A stretch of DNA of 8,444 nt, taken from NCBI GenBank assembly GCA_024280785.1, contig JAJRPK010000037.1, forward strand, positions 1 through 8,444, written 5' to 3'. The position numbers and the translations under genes are program-made. Positions 6,439 to 8,444 of the stretch are shown piece after piece. The stretch comes from Gammaproteobacteria bacterium. Lineage in GTDB: Bacteria; Pseudomonadota; Gammaproteobacteria; Pseudomonadales; UBA7434. Numbering within the stretch: the stretch's first letter is position 1; each line of letters opens with the position of its first letter. The notes under the pieces are model-generated. The model was given only the letters and a program-made list of their open reading frames with translations. It had not been told where the DNA came from and searched no databases.

Positions 6439-6528
6439 TTACAGTTGCTACAGGCCGAAAACTTTAGTTTTGGATCTGTGTAACAATATATCTAACCGTC
6501 TAAAGACGTTATTACACTGCCCCAAAAT

Positions 6529-7731
6529 TCACCCATCCTGATTGACCAGTTTGTTAGAATTCAAACTGGCACGCAGTACAAAATAGCCTACTATCCCCGA
6601 CAAACACGAGCCGAGAATAATACCCAAGCGTTCATTAAAGAATAGATTAACTCCCGTTTCTTCAAATGCCAAAGAGCTAACAAACAAGCTCATGGTAAAA
6701 CCGACCCCGCATAAGGCCGCCGTCCCGTACAAACTAAGCCATGACATGCCCTTCGGTAGCTCGGTAATCTTTAGCTTGATAGCGATCCAACAGATTCCAA
6801 ATATGCCCACTTGCTTGCCAACAAACAGTCCCAAAGCAATTCCTTTCGGTACGTCATGCAGCAATTCCTTCATGCCGATACCAGTAAGATTTATCCCCGC
6901 ATTGGCAAAAGCAAATACCGGCAAAATAAAATAAGCGACAATTGAATGTAAATCATGTTCCATTTCTTTAAGAGGAGAAATATCAGGGTCTGTTTTTGAC
7001 CCTATATGGATCAACATAGCGAGCACAACACCGGCTAGTGTTGCGTGAACACCAGACTTCAAAGTAGCCACCCACATAATAATTCCAATTAAAATATAGG
7101 GGCTCTTCGAAATAATATTCTTCTTGTTGAAGGCCATTAGGATAGGAATACAACATCCGACAACTACTAAAGCTGTTAGCGATATTTTGGATGTATAAAA
7201 AAAGGCGATAATAAGGATTGCACCAATATCATCGAAAATTGCCAATGAGGTGAGAAATATTTTTATCGATATTGGCACACGCGAACCAAGCAAGGATAAA
7301 ATCCCTAGCGCAAAAGCGATGTCAGTAGCAGCAGGTATAGCCCAACCTTCTATTGCAACCGGGTCGTCGAAATTGAAGTATATATAAATAGCGGCGGGAA
7401 AAACCATGCCGCCTATTGCACCGAGTCCTGGCAAAATGATGTTTCGCTTATTCGACAGTTCGCCTTCGATTAGCTCTCTTTTTAATTCAAGGCCTACTAA
7501 AAAGAAGAATACGGCCATCAATCCATCGTTAACCCATAACAATAAAGGCTTGGCAATCTCCAACCCACCAACGCGGATCTCAACAGGGGTTGAAAGCAAT
7601 AGTTCGTAATATGGTGCTAAAGCGGTATTGGCAAAAACCATGGCTAATACGGCAGCAAACATTAACAAAATTCCACTCGCAGACTCAAGCCGAAAGAAAT
7701 CGGTAATGAATAAGGAAGATTGATTTGACAT
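6529..7731 (-). CDS. nhaA: Na+/H+ antiporter NhaA
   Basis: A full-length (400 aa) NhaA antiporter of the inner membrane, which expels sodium (or lithium) in exchange for two protons and supports growth in salt and at alkaline pH. The N-terminus FFRLESASGILLMFAAVLAM followed by ANT is diagnostic, as are VNDGLMAVFFFLVGLELKRE (67-86) and LPGLGAIGGMVFPA. The ion-binding residues are all present: the discontinuous helix IV motif ATDIAFALG with Asp137 (Asp133 of the E. coli protein), the AIFDDIGAI motif with Asp167 and Asp168 (Asp163/Asp164), and Lys306 in VGKQVGI (Lys300). About twelve hydrophobic helices can be traced. The start ATG has a modest GGAA upstream. The gene is monocistronic-looking, with 171 bp downstream and an insertion-sequence remnant upstream. 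Sodium handling fits a marine or saline habitat. Confidence 0.97.
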   Translation of the reverse strand: MSNQSSLFITDFFRLESASGILLMFAAVLAMVFANTALAPYYELLLSTPVEIRVGGLEIAKPLLLWVNDGLMAVFFFLVGLELKRELIEGELSNKRNIILPGLGAIGGMVFPAAIYIYFNFDDPVAIEGWAIPAATDIAFALGILSLLGSRVPISIKIFLTSLAIFDDIGAILIIAFFYTSKISLTALVVVGCCIPILMAFNKKNIISKSPYILIGIIMWVATLKSGVHATLAGVVLAMLIHIGSKTDPDISPLKEMEHDLHSIVAYFILPVFAFANAGINLTGIGMKELLHDVPKGIALGLFVGKQVGIFGICWIAIKLKITELPKGMSWLSLYGTAALCGVGFTMSLFVSSLAFEETGVNLFFNERLGIILGSCLSGIVGYFVLRASLNSNKLVNQDG

Positions 7732-7757
7732 AATTATTCCAGAGTTTTAACGCTTCA

Positions 7758-7790
7758 GAGGTTGTAAATAGTTCTGTGTAACGGCCCAAG
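7758..7790. repeat. Terminal inverted repeat of an IS256-type element (one end only)
   Basis: The stretch from GAGGTTGTAAATAG through TTCTGTGTAACGGCCC has the look of an IS256-family terminal repeat, whose members typically carry a T-T-x-T-G-T-G-T-A-A core followed by a G/C-rich patch. It lies immediately outside the C-terminal codons of a transposase fragment, with the stop codon 16 bases further in, which is the normal arrangement. The partner repeat was not found in the window, so the element is truncated. Confidence 0.5.
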
Positions 7791-7805
7791 TTTAAACATA
7801 GCTAG

Positions 7806-7982
7806 TTAGCGATCTTCGAGCGCAATCATAAACGGGTTCATCGCCGCTGGCCAGTTGCTTATCGGCAACGTCCAGTTTTTTGAAGTTCGCTGTAGGGTAA
7901 ACTGGGATGTAAATAAATTTGTCAGCCAATTGCCCCCATCGTTTATTGAAATTTTGGCCCAAGGATCATCTGACGATTTTTC
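7806..7982 (-). pseudogene. IS256-family transposase, C-terminal fragment
   Basis: This 58-codon open stretch on the minus strand has no start codon (upstream TAA at 7985-7983) and ends in TAA at 7808-7806. Its last 35 residues, RTSKNWTLPISNWPAAMN followed by PFMIALEDR, fit the conserved C-terminus of IS256 (mutator-type) transposases, which reads about S-K-x-W-T-x-P-I-x-x-W-x-x-A-x-N-x-F-x-I-x-x-E-D-R. The preceding NWLTNLF resembles the N-W-x-x-L-x-x-F-F segment that normally lies well upstream of this C-terminus, so an internal deletion may have joined the two. The conserved T-T-N-A-I-E-S-L stretch and all DDE residues are absent, so it cannot be active. It separates nhaA from the crotonase gene and its terminal repeat abuts the nhaA upstream region. 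Confidence 0.6.
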
Positions 7983-7994
7983 TTAATAACAACC

Positions 7995-8026
7995 TGATAC
8001 AGGATTACTCTTATACAGGCTCACTC
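7995..8026. repeat. Imperfect 16-bp tandem duplication at the end of the crotonase gene
   Basis: TGATACAGGATTACTC (7995-8010) is followed directly by TTATACAGGCTCACTC (8011-8026), with 13 of 16 bases identical. The second unit includes the crotonase stop codon (8021-8023). It borders the truncated side of the insertion-sequence remnant and may mark a slippage or rearrangement scar. Confidence 0.5.
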
Positions 8027-8444
8027 TTTAGTGGTCCTGTAATCACCAAAACCTTCATCACGCTTTTGCAACGCCTTAGTCAATTGAGTGCCACCTTGCG
8101 TAGCCTCTAAAAACGCTTTAAAGGTTTTTTGATGGATAGCCAAGCTGCATATTTCCGTACCTTGCCTCAGCCCATCACGCAATCCCATCACTTCCATCTG
8201 CCGATGTACTGCGCGTTTATTTAAAGCTAATATATCAGCCGGAATAGCTGCAATTCGCTTCGCCTGCTCCAGCGTCTTTTCTTCGAGTTCACTTTCGGCA
8301 AAACACCGCGTCGCCCAGCCGTAACTCACGGCTTCTTCACCACTGAGTGAATCGCCAGTTAACAGCATTTCCATCCCTTTACGCATACCCATCAACCACG
8401 GATGAAACTGCATGTCAGGCACACCAAAGCGCACTGCGGGGTAA
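8021..8444 (-). CDS. Enoyl-CoA hydratase/isomerase (crotonase) family protein, C-terminal part
   Basis: The frame is open through the right window edge, so the valine-encoding GTG at 8434 is internal and the visible 140 codons are roughly the second half of a crotonase-fold protein (family length about 260 aa). Family marks are PAVRFGVPDMQF, then GMRKGMEMLLTGDSLSGEEA, YGWATRCF (the usual G-L-V-x-x-V position), and the C-terminal helices ending DGLRQGTEICSLAIHQKTF. Crotonases act on acyl-CoA thioesters, for example hydrating enoyl-CoA in beta-oxidation. At the position where canonical hydratases have Pro-Glu (the second catalytic glutamate), the sequence here is Pro-Ala in YPAVRFG, so this member may be an isomerase, hydrolase or other crotonase-type enzyme. 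The stop is TGA at 8023-8021. Its N-terminal oxyanion-hole region is outside the window. Confidence 0.88.
   Translation of the reverse strand, partial: YPAVRFGVPDMQFHPWLMGMRKGMEMLLTGDSLSGEEAVSYGWATRCFAESELEEKTLEQAKRIAAIPADILALNKRAVHRQMEVMGLRDGLRQGTEICSLAIHQKTFKAFLEATQGGTQLTKALQKRDEGFGDYRTTKE

Noticed and set aside
6475..6484. TCTGTGTAAC, also found in the IS256-type terminal repeat at 7773-7782, suggesting a second transposon end flanking nhaA
   Set aside because: The two copies are in the same orientation, not inverted, the shared core is only 10 bases and flanking bases do not match; expected by chance in a window of this size.
6497..6508. CGTCTAAAGACG, a small dyad downstream of nhaA considered as its terminator
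   Set aside because: The stem is only 5 bp with a 2-base loop and no U-run follows on the minus strand.

Overview
The window looks like chromosomal DNA of a Gram-negative, probably marine gammaproteobacterium. This is inferred from the full-length NhaA antiporter and from the mix of CoA-transferase, SDR, PAPS-type sulfotransferase, DUF1214 protein and nitronate-monooxygenase-like genes, a combination typical of lipid-, steroid- or hydrocarbon-degrading marine lineages. Nothing here fixes the species. No tRNA, rRNA, CRISPR array or phage gene was seen.

Layout. (1) 3-353 (+): the 3' end of a type-B carboxylesterase gene cut by the left window edge. (2) 454-4890 (-): four genes on one strand, in transcription order a DUF1214-domain protein, a sulfotransferase (4-base ATGA overlap with the previous gene), an SDR oxidoreductase and a CaiB/BaiF family III CoA-transferase. 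It converges with the esterase. (3) 4891-5232: a gene-free stretch that is in fact a patchwork. It holds the first 47 codons of a GNAT acetyltransferase gene with two in-frame stops and an intact ribosome binding site, a coding-like stretch resembling the active-site region of the CoA-transferase in this same window, a 12-bp palindrome and a perfect 13-bp hairpin with a T-tract. (4) 5233-6357 (-): a nitronate-monooxygenase-like flavoprotein. (5) 6529-7731 (-): nhaA. (6) 7732-8020: the decayed end of an IS256-type insertion sequence (terminal repeat plus transposase C-terminus). (7) 8021-8444 (-): the C-terminal half of a crotonase-fold (enoyl-CoA hydratase-like) gene cut by the right edge.

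How the genes may work together. CoA-transferase, SDR and crotonase are activities that activate and beta-oxidise an acyl or cyclic carboxylic substrate. The sulfotransferase and DUF1214 protein are tightly coupled and may act on a hydroxylated lipid or alcohol intermediate. This pathway is inference from context. nhaA is a housekeeping sodium/proton antiporter and probably unrelated. The least expected content lies in the two intergenic patchworks, which record gene decay, a chimeric junction and an old transposition.
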